A DNA stretch of 64,000 bases from Timaviella obliquedivisa GSE-PSE-MK23-08B. GTDB lineage: Bacteria > Cyanobacteriota > Cyanobacteriia > Elainellales > Elainellaceae. Shown in pieces: positions 16,718 to 25,636 of the stretch. The notes under the pieces were generated by a model. The model ran no database searches, was not told where the DNA came from, and was given only the letters and a program-made list of their open reading frames with translations. Position numbers and translations under genes: made by a program. Location: the NCBI GenBank assembly GCA_019358855.1, contig JAHHII010000015.1:1-64000 (forward strand), written 5' to 3'. How positions within the stretch are numbered: the stretch's first letter is position 1; every line of letters begins with the position of its first letter.

Positions 16718-19507
16718 CTAGAAAGTTTGATCTAGTTCGTTGATCAAAGACACTAAATCTTGACTAGTGTAGGGTTTCTGCAAAAAACTTTTTGCTCCTG
16801 CTCTAAGGGCAAGTTCTTTGTTAGAAGAAAGTCCGCTCACTGCAATAACCTTGACATCGGGATTAATTCTTTTTAATGCTCGAATCGTAGTTTGTCCATC
16901 CATTAACGGCATCATCATATCTACTAGAACCAGGTTAATTTTATCGTTGTGTTCAGCATAAGAAGCGATCGCCTCTCTCCCATCGCTAGCGACAAATACA
17001 GTGTAATCGTGGGCTTCTAACGTTGCTTGTGTGACGCTACGAATTGAAGCTTCATCATCCACCACTAAAACAAGTTTTTGATTGACTTGGCTGAACTTTG
17101 CCTCCTCGACTGGCTCCAAGGTCAGAGTATCGGCTGCGGGTAAAAATACCTTAAAGACAGTACCTCTACCCACTTCACTCGAAACATTAATAAACCCCTT
17201 GTGGCTTTTAAGAATCCCGATCGTTGTAGAAAGCCCTAGCCCAGTTCCCTTACCAATTTCTTTAGTCGTGAAGAACGGGTCAAAAATGCGCGCCACAATC
17301 TCAGGGGGCATTCCGGTGCCAGTATCCGCAACCGTAAGCGCAATATATGCCCCAGCCGGAGCATCCAGCGGCTTTTGAATATCAGTCTCTTTGAGCCAAA
17401 GATTGGTGGCTGAAAGCGTCAAGGTGCCGCCTTTGGGCATGGCATCCCGCGCATTTACACAAAGATTCATCAATACCTGATGGATTTGGGTAGCGTCACC
17501 AGAAATTAACCACAAGTCTTGGGGTAAATCAACCCGAAACGTAATCGATTTTGGAAAGGTTTGTTTCGCAATTTTTTGAGTTTCTAACAACAGATAATTT
17601 ACCTGTAGAGGCACTAACCGACCTTCAACACCCCGAGTAAAAGCCAACACTTGGTTAACTAAAGCCGCTCCTCTTTTAGTGCTAGTCTCTAGCATTTTGA
17701 GAAGATCTTGAGTATGTGCATCTAAATGAGGAAACTTGAGCGGTAACAACTGAGAAATGACCAGGATAGGCGTAAGAATATTATTTAGATCGTGGGCAAT
17801 GCCATTGGCAAGGGTGCCGACGCTCTCTAAGCGCTGATTACGGAGAGACTGCTGTTCAAGTTGCTTTTGCTCAGTAATGTCGGTATCTACAGTTAGGATC
17901 GATTTTGGTTGTCCGGCTTCATCGCGTACTAAAGTCCAACGGCTAGTCACAATGACCGATTTTTCTGATTTAGTCACTTTGTGCAATTCTCCTTGCCATT
18001 CTCCGGTTTTCAAAACAGTATCCCAGGCTGTCTCCCAGGCTGTTTCTGAATCTACGCAGAGTAGCTTACGGGCATTCTGTCCCATAGCCTCGGCAGTTTT
18101 CCAGCCATAAATCTGCTCTGCACCGTGATTCCAGAAAATAATGCGGTTTGAGCAATCGCGCACAAAAATTGCATCAGAAACGACATTGAGCAACTCGGCT
18201 TGTTCAAGAATTTTTTGTTCTGACTGCTTGCGATCGCTAATATCTTTCATAAAGCAATGAAGTCCAGTTATTTGCTTCTGGTCATCGTAGGCAGTAACCA
18301 TGAACAGTTGTTTGTAGAAGAGAGAGCCATCTTTACGAATACCCTTAGCTTCTACTTCCACCTTGCCATGGCGAAGCATGTGCTGATAGGCAATCTTCAG
18401 TCGCTCTAAATCCTGCGAATAAACTGTGTCCCGCCAATGCATACCAATCATTTCTTGAGGTTGGTACCCACTGATCCGAGCATAGGCTTCGTTAACAGCA
18501 CTGTAACGCCCTTGAACATCCAACCGTGCAATGCCTTCTAAAGCGTTGCTCAAGGCCGTATTTTTTTCTCTTAGCTCGTTTTCGACTTGTCTGCGATCGG
18601 TAATATCTTCATCGGTGCCTACGTAGCCAACAATTTCACCAGTTGCCGAATAGATGGGAGCCGAACGCGCCCAGACCCATCTCACCTTGCCCTGGGGAGT
18701 GAGAAATCTAAATTCCTGCAAAAAGGCTCGTTCTTCCTGGACACTCTTATCCCACGCTGCAATAACCCCCTGCCGATCATCGGGGTGAATGGCATTGATC
18801 CAACCATCCCCTAAACTTTCATCTAATGTTAAGCCTGCAATTTGCTGCCAGCAAGTGTTGGTATACAGGCACTTGCCAGCCGGATCAGTTTGGAAAACAC
18901 CAATAGGTGATGATTCACTAAGGGAACGGAAGCGAGATTCACTCTCCTTGAGAAATAATTCTGTTTGCCGCTGCTCTAACAAAGTTGCTTGCAAGTCCTG
19001 ATTCATGATGATCAGTTCAGCAGTGCGCTCCTCCACTCGTCTTTCTAGTTCATTGTTGGCTTGACGTAATGCTGTTTCGGCCTGTTGGCGTTCGGCTTCG
19101 CTGCGCTGAAGCTGAGCGCGTAGCTGAGCTTTTTCTAGCACACTCTTCACTGCAATTCGAAGCTTTTCAGCAGTCAGGTGCCCCTTCACCAAATAATCTT
19201 GCGCTCCAGCTTTCATCGTTTGCACAGCGATCGCTTCATTCCCCTGTCCAGTTAGAATAATTACTGGAGGGATACTCACTTGCGTTTGTAATTCCGTTAA
19301 AAAATCTATCCCATCAAGGTCAGGCAACCCATAGTCAACCAACAAAATATCCGGCTGGCAACGTTGACAAAGGTCTAGTCCTTCAATTCCTAATTCTGCT
19401 TCTAAGACGGTATAAGCTTCGGTGTTTTGCTGGAGATATCGCCGATAGGTTGCCCGATCGACAAAACTATCATCCACGATTAAAACGATCGGTTGGGCTC
19501 GTTCCAT
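16718..19507 (-). CDS. Hybrid sensor histidine kinase (REC-PAS-PAS-PAS-HK-REC)
   Basis: A 929-residue soluble signalling protein. An N-terminal receiver (Asp58 in LLVDYGLPDLDG) is followed by a coiled coil, three PAS domains (about 190-310, 320-440 and 445-560), a histidine kinase core with phospho-acceptor His572 in NGIAHDLNNIL, and an ATPase domain with NARDAMPKGG and GKGTGLGLST. A C-terminal receiver carries Asp863 in LVDMMMPLMDG and KPY. The start overlaps the end of the preceding response regulator gene by 38 bp, so the genes are translationally linked. Together with the phytochrome gene this makes a three-gene light-signalling operon; its output target is unknown. Confidence 0.93.
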   Translation of the reverse strand: MERAQPIVLIVDDSFVDRATYRRYLQQNTEAYTVLEAELGIEGLDLCQRCQPDILLVDYGLPDLDGIDFLTELQTQVSIPPVIILTGQGNEAIAVQTMKAGAQDYLVKGHLTAEKLRIAVKSVLEKAQLRAQLQRSEAERQQAETALRQANNELERRVEERTAELIIMNQDLQATLLEQRQTELFLKESESRFRSLSESSPIGVFQTDPAGKCLYTNTCWQQIAGLTLDESLGDGWINAIHPDDRQGVIAAWDKSVQEERAFLQEFRFLTPQGKVRWVWARSAPIYSATGEIVGYVGTDEDITDRRQVENELREKNTALSNALEGIARLDVQGRYSAVNEAYARISGYQPQEMIGMHWRDTVYSQDLERLKIAYQHMLRHGKVEVEAKGIRKDGSLFYKQLFMVTAYDDQKQITGLHCFMKDISDRKQSEQKILEQAELLNVVSDAIFVRDCSNRIIFWNHGAEQIYGWKTAEAMGQNARKLLCVDSETAWETAWDTVLKTGEWQGELHKVTKSEKSVIVTSRWTLVRDEAGQPKSILTVDTDITEQKQLEQQSLRNQRLESVGTLANGIAHDLNNILTPILVISQLLPLKFPHLDAHTQDLLKMLETSTKRGAALVNQVLAFTRGVEGRLVPLQVNYLLLETQKIAKQTFPKSITFRVDLPQDLWLISGDATQIHQVLMNLCVNARDAMPKGGTLTLSATNLWLKETDIQKPLDAPAGAYIALTVADTGTGMPPEIVARIFDPFFTTKEIGKGTGLGLSTTIGILKSHKGFINVSSEVGRGTVFKVFLPAADTLTLEPVEEAKFSQVNQKLVLVVDDEASIRSVTQATLEAHDYTVFVASDGREAIASYAEHNDKINLVLVDMMMPLMDGQTTIRALKRINPDVKVIAVSGLSSNKELALRAGAKSFLQKPYTSQDLVSLINELDQTF

Positions 19508-19964
19508 TGCGGTCTCCTGCTAGGCTAGGTGAAGTGTTTGCTTCAAACCAGTAATCCACGATGACCTGAACTGTTTTTGTTAATTTCTTAAGGTCAATCG
19601 GCTTAACCACATATCCGTTAGCGCCACATTGATAACAACCTGTTACATCTCGAGGATTATCAGAGGTTGTAAACACGACCACTGGAATTACCTTGAGCAC
19701 TGCATCTTGTTTAATTTCTTCTAGCACCTCTCTCCCATCAGTGCCCGGTAAATTGAGATCGAGCAGAATCATGCCGGGGCGAGGAGCGTTAGCAACGTCG
19801 GTGTAGTCGCCTGTGTGGCGTAAAAAATCAAGAGCATCATCGCCATTAGTGCATCGATAAATCTTTTGAAATATAGATGACTTACGAATCACACGTTCAA
19901 AGGCGGCAAAGTCCTCGTCACTATCTTCAATGACTAAGAGGGGTTGAGTTTGATGACTAACCAT
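19470..19964 (-). CDS. Single-domain response regulator, Rcp1-like
   Basis: A 164-residue CheY-like receiver without an output domain. Phospho-acceptor Asp69 lies in MILLDLNLPGTDGREVLEEI, the acidic pocket is ED in LLVIEDSDED, and the lysine is in NGYVVKPIDL. This sequence style and the place directly after a phytochrome gene (9 bp gap) match Rcp1, the partner of Cph1. The C-terminal 20 residues (SLAGDRNGTSPTDRFNRG) are extra and overlap the next gene. It probably carries phosphate from the phytochrome kinase to the hybrid kinase or another partner (inference). Confidence 0.92.
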   Translation of the reverse strand: MVSHQTQPLLVIEDSDEDFAAFERVIRKSSIFQKIYRCTNGDDALDFLRHTGDYTDVANAPRPGMILLDLNLPGTDGREVLEEIKQDAVLKVIPVVVFTTSDNPRDVTGCYQCGANGYVVKPIDLKKLTKTVQVIVDYWFEANTSPSLAGDRNGTSPTDRFNRG

Positions 19965-19973
19965 AAATTTGCT

Positions 19974-22286
19974 TTAACCTGCTAACGTGAAGTAAAATGT
20001 GCTGCCCAGTCCATAGGTCGATTCTACCCAAATTTTACCCCCATGACGCTCCACAATTTTCTTAGAGATTGTCAGCCCAACGCCTGTACCACCACCATAA
20101 TGAGCCTGTCCGTGCAAGCGTTTGAAGATGCGAAAAATGCTATCTAGATACTTCTCTCGGATGCCAATACCATTATCTTTAACATAAAGCACAAGCACAG
20201 AGGAAGATATTTTACTAACCGGATTCTGCTCAGGCAATTCTGCCATTGTCAAATAACCTATTTCAACTTGTTTTTCAGGTTGATCATTATATTTAATAGC
20301 ATTGCTGATTAAGTTGGTGAACAACTCATTGATCTGTACCGGATCACAGTAGATAGCGGGTAAAGACCGGGGAATGTGAATGGCGATCGGGGTATCGGGC
20401 TGGCTAATTTTTACAACCGACTCTACTTGGCTGATGATCTGATTCAGGTCAGTATCTTTCAGCAATAATTCGATTCGTCCTAAACGGGAGAAGTGCAGCA
20501 AAGAATTGATTAAGTCTTCCATGCGTTGAGTCAGTCGCATCAAAGTTTGCAGTTTAGCAACACCTTCTTCGTTAAGGATATCGGCATAATCTTCGATTAA
20601 AAAGCTGGAGTAATTATGAATTCCTCGCAAGGGTTCCTTGAGGTCGTGGGAGGCAATGTAGGCAAACGCATCTAACTCATCGTTAGTGCGCTCTAGCTCC
20701 ACATTGATCCGGGCTAATTCATCAGCTTGGCGAAGGACAACCCCAACAATTACGCCCCTTAAATCAGCAACTGCCTCAAGCTCACAGGGTTTCCAAGGTA
20801 GCGCCGTGCTTCGCACAATTTCTTGCCAAAGTTCAAAAGATCTGCGGGGAGATAGCCGCGCTTCACCTGCTTCTTGGGTAAAGTTCTGCTGAGGATCGCC
20901 GCTCCAGCTAACGGTTTGGGTCACTTCAGGACGAAACCATAAGATATAGCTTTTGCGAGTTTGGGAAATTGCTAATGCTAACACCCCACTGGCAGATGCC
21001 TGAAAAGATGCCGCAGCAGGATAGAGTTTCGGCAACTCATGGGTATGAAAAATGTTATTAGAAATTTGTGGTGTGAGCCAAGTCAGTAGGGCTTGAACGC
21101 TCTCTAGCTGGGGAGTTTGTCCTACTAGCGTAATTTCGTCATCCCAACAAATGGCAACTCCTGAAGCACTGACGAGTTGCAATAAATTTGAGGATGATTG
21201 GACTAAACCTGCGAGCAAATTATCTGCTTGGGTGAGACATTGAACAAATTCGGGCTGCAAAGATTGCAATTTTATTCTGTATTCACGATCTTCATGGTCA
21301 GCTTTAGTTCCCAGTTCTAAAGACATAATTTGACCCAGAAATTCGCAGATAGTGCGGACTTCATAGGTTAAATGCTTAGACGATGAATAATGATGACAGG
21401 CAATTAAGCCCCATAATTGACGATCGCGAATTAACGAAATTGTCATGGAAGCCTTAACTCCCATATTGTGCAAATATTCCAGGTGGCAAGACGAGGCACT
21501 GCGTAAAATTGCCTTGCCCAAATCTAGCGATCGCTGAGTCATAGGATTAGCGATTGGCACTATAGGAGTCGGCAGTTGCTCAACATCAGGAATAAACCGA
21601 AGAGCATTGAGGATAAAGAGTTCTCTTGCTTCAAGCGGAATATCAAAAGCTGGGTAGTGTAAGCCCAACCAAGTATTCAGCCTATCTGCCTTATCTTCAG
21701 CCGTCACAACTCCTGCACCTTGAGGATCAAATCGGTAGATCATGACGCGATCGAACCCGGTAACTTTGCGAATTTCTTCGACTACAATTTGGCTCATCTG
21801 CTGAAGAGTAGATGCTTTTTGAATCTGGTCGATTGAGCTTTTAGTTTGATGATAGAAACTAAAGAAATTGCTATTTTGTCGAACTGGGTTCGGCTCTAGC
21901 TCCAGCAGTAAGACTCCATCATGACGATGAATTATTCCATCGAAGGATAGCAGTTCTTCTTCATTTGTTATTGATATTTTGAGTGGATTAATACTCTCAA
22001 AATCTTTTAACAGACAGTTCTGAAGCATGTCTAAATGCTGACTATCCAGAACCGTTGCCAAGGGTTGATTGAGTAATTCGTGAGGATGTCGCCCAATAAA
22101 CTCGAAAGTGTTATGGCTAACTTGAAGGACAGTTAGCTGAGGTTCCTGAAGAACAAATAGAACACCATGGGGTTGGATTGAACCAGGAGTGCGAACAGGT
22201 TCGCGAGCATACTGGGTTAAATCGGGAGTTTGGGCTAGATTACCCATGCTAAATGTCATAGGCCACAGACTTCTATAAACTGGCAT
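19974..22286 (-). CDS. cph1: Cyanobacterial phytochrome histidine kinase (Cph1-type)
   Basis: A 770-residue red/far-red photoreceptor kinase with PAS (REPVRTPGSIQPHG), GAF, PHY and histidine kinase domains. The GAF domain holds the DIP motif (Asp215 in YPAFDIP) and a cysteine followed by histidine (Cys267 in SASSCHLEYLHNMGV), the usual attachment site for phycocyanobilin. The N-terminal region lacks the cysteine that bacteriophytochromes use for biliverdin. The PHY tongue motif PRRSF is at 480-484. Kinase residues are His547 in YIASHDLKEPLRG, plus SNAIKYND, DNGIGI and GGGTGVGL. It is first in the operon with the Rcp1-like regulator and hybrid kinase. Start ATG at 22286; internal ATGs at 22259 and 22247 are possible. 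Confidence 0.93.
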   Translation of the reverse strand: MPVYRSLWPMTFSMGNLAQTPDLTQYAREPVRTPGSIQPHGVLFVLQEPQLTVLQVSHNTFEFIGRHPHELLNQPLATVLDSQHLDMLQNCLLKDFESINPLKISITNEEELLSFDGIIHRHDGVLLLELEPNPVRQNSNFFSFYHQTKSSIDQIQKASTLQQMSQIVVEEIRKVTGFDRVMIYRFDPQGAGVVTAEDKADRLNTWLGLHYPAFDIPLEARELFILNALRFIPDVEQLPTPIVPIANPMTQRSLDLGKAILRSASSCHLEYLHNMGVKASMTISLIRDRQLWGLIACHHYSSSKHLTYEVRTICEFLGQIMSLELGTKADHEDREYRIKLQSLQPEFVQCLTQADNLLAGLVQSSSNLLQLVSASGVAICWDDEITLVGQTPQLESVQALLTWLTPQISNNIFHTHELPKLYPAAASFQASASGVLALAISQTRKSYILWFRPEVTQTVSWSGDPQQNFTQEAGEARLSPRRSFELWQEIVRSTALPWKPCELEAVADLRGVIVGVVLRQADELARINVELERTNDELDAFAYIASHDLKEPLRGIHNYSSFLIEDYADILNEEGVAKLQTLMRLTQRMEDLINSLLHFSRLGRIELLLKDTDLNQIISQVESVVKISQPDTPIAIHIPRSLPAIYCDPVQINELFTNLISNAIKYNDQPEKQVEIGYLTMAELPEQNPVSKISSSVLVLYVKDNGIGIREKYLDSIFRIFKRLHGQAHYGGGTGVGLTISKKIVERHGGKIWVESTYGLGSTFYFTLAG

Positions 22287-22517
22287 TGTAGCAATTCGCA
22301 GTGGGGGCGATCGCCCTAGCTGTAGAATACTGCAATTTCTCGTTTTAATTCTTTAACTAAAAAGGAAAGTCACCTTTAAAGTAAAGTTCATCAAAATTAA
22401 CCTCAATTTCCTCACAGGTTCCTCAAGTTTTGGGAATACTCTGAAGGGGTAAGAAAGATTTTAATTTAATTTAACGAAATTTTTTCAACCCCTTCTTAAA
22501 AACTCCTGTAAAAACTA

Positions 22518-22703
22518 ATGTCTACTTGTCCTTGTTGCTCTAACACCCTCTTACGCCATATCCAACATGGATCGCTAGCTTGGTTCTGTCGCTCTTGTTG
22601 GTCAGAAATGCCAAATTTTGAAGAGTATAGCCGCTTATCTTTGGTACCTGTCTGCTCTAAGAAATTGACTCCGCAACGACAGCCTAAGCTGATTGGGGTG
22701 TAG
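22518..22703 (+). CDS. Small zinc-ribbon protein (61 aa), conserved in cyanobacteria
   Basis: A 61-residue protein starting MSTCPCCSNTLLRHI, with a second pair in WFCRSCWSEMP. The two CxxC-like pairs about 24 residues apart look like a zinc ribbon. I recognise the start as a small conserved hypothetical protein found in many cyanobacteria; function is unknown. Its end overlaps the 3' end of the GH65 gene by 20 bp on the opposite strand. The upstream 230 bp separates it from the divergently transcribed phytochrome operon. Confidence 0.75.
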   Translation: MSTCPCCSNTLLRHIQHGSLAWFCRSCWSEMPNFEEYSRLSLVPVCSKKLTPQRQPKLIGV

Positions 22704-25539
22704 TCAATAAGTCTAAAAAATGAACTCCTACTAAATTAGGTAAAACTACAGCCGCTGCCCCCACTCGCTCCGGGGGCCCTAGCCCCACCGTTGCCATTCC
22801 TGCTGCTAATGCCGCCTCAATTCCTGATGCAGCATCTTCGACGACAAGGCAACTGGCTGGGAGTAGTCCGAGTTGCTGAGCGGCGTACAAAAAAAGATCG
22901 GGCGCAGGTTTGGAATGTTCTACGCTGTAGCCATCGGCGATCGCATCTATAAAATCAGTAATGCCCAGCTGTTCCACAACAGTTCGAGCGTTCTTACTGG
23001 CTGAGCCGATCGCAACTTTAATACCAGCTTGCCGCAGTTCCTCTATCAGTTCAAGCGCTCCAGGCAGTAAATCATGGGGTGTAATTTTTTGAACAAACTC
23101 TTCATAAAATCGATTTTTCCGCGCCATCATCTCCTGAATTTGATCTTCTGAAAAAGGGCGATCGCCAATAATGGACAACAGTGACTCCCGACGAGGCACA
23201 CCGCGCAGTGCTTCATTGGCTTGACGGCTAAAAGGCAGTCCTACCTCGTCTGCTAGCCGCTGCCAAGATTGATAATGATACTCTGCTGTATCAGTAAGCA
23301 CACCATCTAGATCAAAGATAACTCCTCGAATCTGAGGAGAGTTTGTGGGGCAGAGATCAAATTCGTGCCATTGGTTGCGCCAGTGCAGTTGAAACTTTAA
23401 ACGAGTCCAATGAGAGGGCAAGCGAGCCTGGGCTACCAGTTGGTTTTCAACCCATTGAACGCCTCCAAACCCAAATACAACAGCTTGCCAAATTCCGCCT
23501 GCCGCTGCGCCATGAATTCCTTCTTTCGCATTTTGACGAGTATCCTCAAGGTCAATCATTGCAGCCTGCATAAATTGACTGTAGCTATCTTCACCCAAAT
23601 CTGAAGCCAGGATAGCGTGAATTGCAGGCCCTAAAGATGAGCCGTAGGCAATATCAGTTCGTGGAGCATAGTAATTCCAATTTTTTTGTAACGCAATTTT
23701 GCTGTAAGGAAATTCTTGAGAAAATCGCATTAAGTAGAACAGCATCAATACATCTGGCTGCTTCAACACTTGCCGTTGGTTGATTTCAGCCAAACCCAAA
23801 ATAGCCTGCATAGACTGACGACGCGGCTCATAGTCTGCCAATTGAATATCTTTAAGCTCAAAAAAACCTTCAAATTGTTCAATCAAACCCGTCACAGAAT
23901 CAGTTGGAATCCAGATATAGGTAACAAGATCTTGCCACCGAATTCGACGTTCTGAGGTAAGCTGAAGTTTTTGTTCTAATACAGTAGATTGCTCTGGAAA
24001 TTTTTGACGTAGCCAGTCGTAAACAAAGATTGCTTTTTGTAGATGCCATTGCACCATACGGTTGGTAAACGCATTGTTACTAACATACTCATGGTATTCA
24101 TCGGCTCCAATCACCTCCCGAATCTCATAACGTTCCTCTTTAGTGTTCCATTCAACCCGACTCATCCAGAACACAGCCGTATCAAAAATAATTTCTGCCC
24201 CGTAGTCTCGCATCCATTCATCATCTTCTGTAGCTTGCCAGTAATACCATGCTCCATAGACGATGTCAGCGCTAATATGAATTTCGCGATCGCGGCACCA
24301 AATTCTGATATCTTCCCCATACAGATCATTTTGAGGCGGCAACCACCGAGGAGTCACTTCATCACCCGTTTCGGCGCTTTCCCAAGCAAACATTGCCCCC
24401 TTATATCCATAGTGCTTAGCCTTGCGCCGAGCACCATTCAGGGTATGGTAACGATAGGTTAGTAAATTACGGGCAAGAGTGGGTTGTGTAAAGGTGAAAA
24501 AAGGCAGGATGAAAATTTCAGTATCCCAAAAAACATGTCCTCGGTAACCAAAACCTGAGAGCGTTTTAGCAGGAATGCTAAAGCGATCGGTGTGGCGAGG
24601 AGCGCTGATGAGTAACTGAAAAAGATTGTAGCGAACTGCTGCTTGAGCAGAGCGATCGCCCTCAATGATCACATCGCTCTTTTGCCAAACCTGATCCCAT
24701 GCTTGCTGATGAGCTTGGAGTAGAGAGGCATAGTCGGGCAATATTGCTAGCTTCGCTTGAGCCGCTTGAACTGGCTTTTCAACTTCTCGTGAGGTAAAAA
24801 CAGTGACTCGCTTCTCTACCGTTATGGTTTGCCCCGACGAAGCCGAAACCGTGGTACTCAAAGTTGGGTAGCCCGGAGGATTGCTGATTTGTAAGGAAAA
24901 ATCAGATCCAGTTAACGTCATACTCATTGCCATCCCCAATTCAATGCGAGAGCTACGAGTCCGAAGATGAAGCCAGATCCCTGATTCAACCTTACCTTGG
25001 TCAAGTCGTTCCCAGTGGCTAAAACCTTGATTTTCAGGATATCCATTAAGGCTGGTTTGAATTTCAATAACGCTATCACAATCAACAGGTGTTATCTGAA
25101 CACGCAGCCCTAGAACATGCTCATCAGCAAGACTAGCAAAGCGTTCAAAATTTAGGTCTAGAGTTTTACCACCCGGACTTCGCCATCGAACTTCCCGACT
25201 AACAACGCCATAGCGCAGATCTATTTGCCGTTTATAATTTAGGATTTCGCCTTGATCTAGCCGGAAGCGATCGCCATCAACGACAACTATCAATGGGAGC
25301 CAATCTGGACAATTAGCCAATTCACTATAAAAAACGGGCACATCATCGTACACACCACAAATCAAAGTTCCCGGTACCGCAGCCGGATAGCCTTCTTCAA
25401 AGCTGCCCCTTGTTCCTAAGTAACCATTACCCAGGGTAAAAACTGTTTCTCTAGCCTGTAATTTATCTAGGTCAAACTGAGTTTCACAGATTGTCCACTC
25501 GCTGTACTGAAGAGATTGAATCAACGGTTGATTGTTCAT
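22684..25539 (-). CDS. GH65 disaccharide phosphorylase fused to beta-phosphoglucomutase
   Basis: A 951-residue fusion. Residues 1-730 form a family 65 glycoside phosphorylase (maltose, trehalose or kojibiose type). The likely catalytic acid is Glu481 in GADEYHEYVSNNAFTNRM and the phosphate loop is near GIHGAAAGGIWQAVVFGFGG. Residues about 735-950 are a HAD-type beta-phosphoglucomutase (GVIFDLDGVLTDTAEYHY, cap domain, VVEDAASGIEAALAAGM). The first half would release beta-glucose-1-phosphate from a disaccharide and the second convert it to glucose-6-phosphate, so one polypeptide feeds disaccharides into glycolysis. The sucrose-synthase-like gene lies 98 bp upstream on the same strand. The exact disaccharide cannot be told. 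Confidence 0.92.
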   Translation of the reverse strand: MNNQPLIQSLQYSEWTICETQFDLDKLQARETVFTLGNGYLGTRGSFEEGYPAAVPGTLICGVYDDVPVFYSELANCPDWLPLIVVVDGDRFRLDQGEILNYKRQIDLRYGVVSREVRWRSPGGKTLDLNFERFASLADEHVLGLRVQITPVDCDSVIEIQTSLNGYPENQGFSHWERLDQGKVESGIWLHLRTRSSRIELGMAMSMTLTGSDFSLQISNPPGYPTLSTTVSASSGQTITVEKRVTVFTSREVEKPVQAAQAKLAILPDYASLLQAHQQAWDQVWQKSDVIIEGDRSAQAAVRYNLFQLLISAPRHTDRFSIPAKTLSGFGYRGHVFWDTEIFILPFFTFTQPTLARNLLTYRYHTLNGARRKAKHYGYKGAMFAWESAETGDEVTPRWLPPQNDLYGEDIRIWCRDREIHISADIVYGAWYYWQATEDDEWMRDYGAEIIFDTAVFWMSRVEWNTKEERYEIREVIGADEYHEYVSNNAFTNRMVQWHLQKAIFVYDWLRQKFPEQSTVLEQKLQLTSERRIRWQDLVTYIWIPTDSVTGLIEQFEGFFELKDIQLADYEPRRQSMQAILGLAEINQRQVLKQPDVLMLFYLMRFSQEFPYSKIALQKNWNYYAPRTDIAYGSSLGPAIHAILASDLGEDSYSQFMQAAMIDLEDTRQNAKEGIHGAAAGGIWQAVVFGFGGVQWVENQLVAQARLPSHWTRLKFQLHWRNQWHEFDLCPTNSPQIRGVIFDLDGVLTDTAEYHYQSWQRLADEVGLPFSRQANEALRGVPRRESLLSIIGDRPFSEDQIQEMMARKNRFYEEFVQKITPHDLLPGALELIEELRQAGIKVAIGSASKNARTVVEQLGITDFIDAIADGYSVEHSKPAPDLFLYAAQQLGLLPASCLVVEDAASGIEAALAAGMATVGLGPPERVGAAAVVLPNLVGVHFLDLLTTPQSA

Positions 25540-25636
25540 GAGAATTGGCTTTCACTAACAGTTCATTGATAGATCAGTTTCTTTATCCTTTCGTTTTCCT
25601 CTTCTCGTTTCACTGAGAAGCCGAGAAGAAAAAACT

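Noticed and set aside
24043..24462. Long plus-strand frame (139 codons) inside the GH65 gene
   Set aside because: It is a shadow on the opposite strand of a clearly conserved coding sequence.
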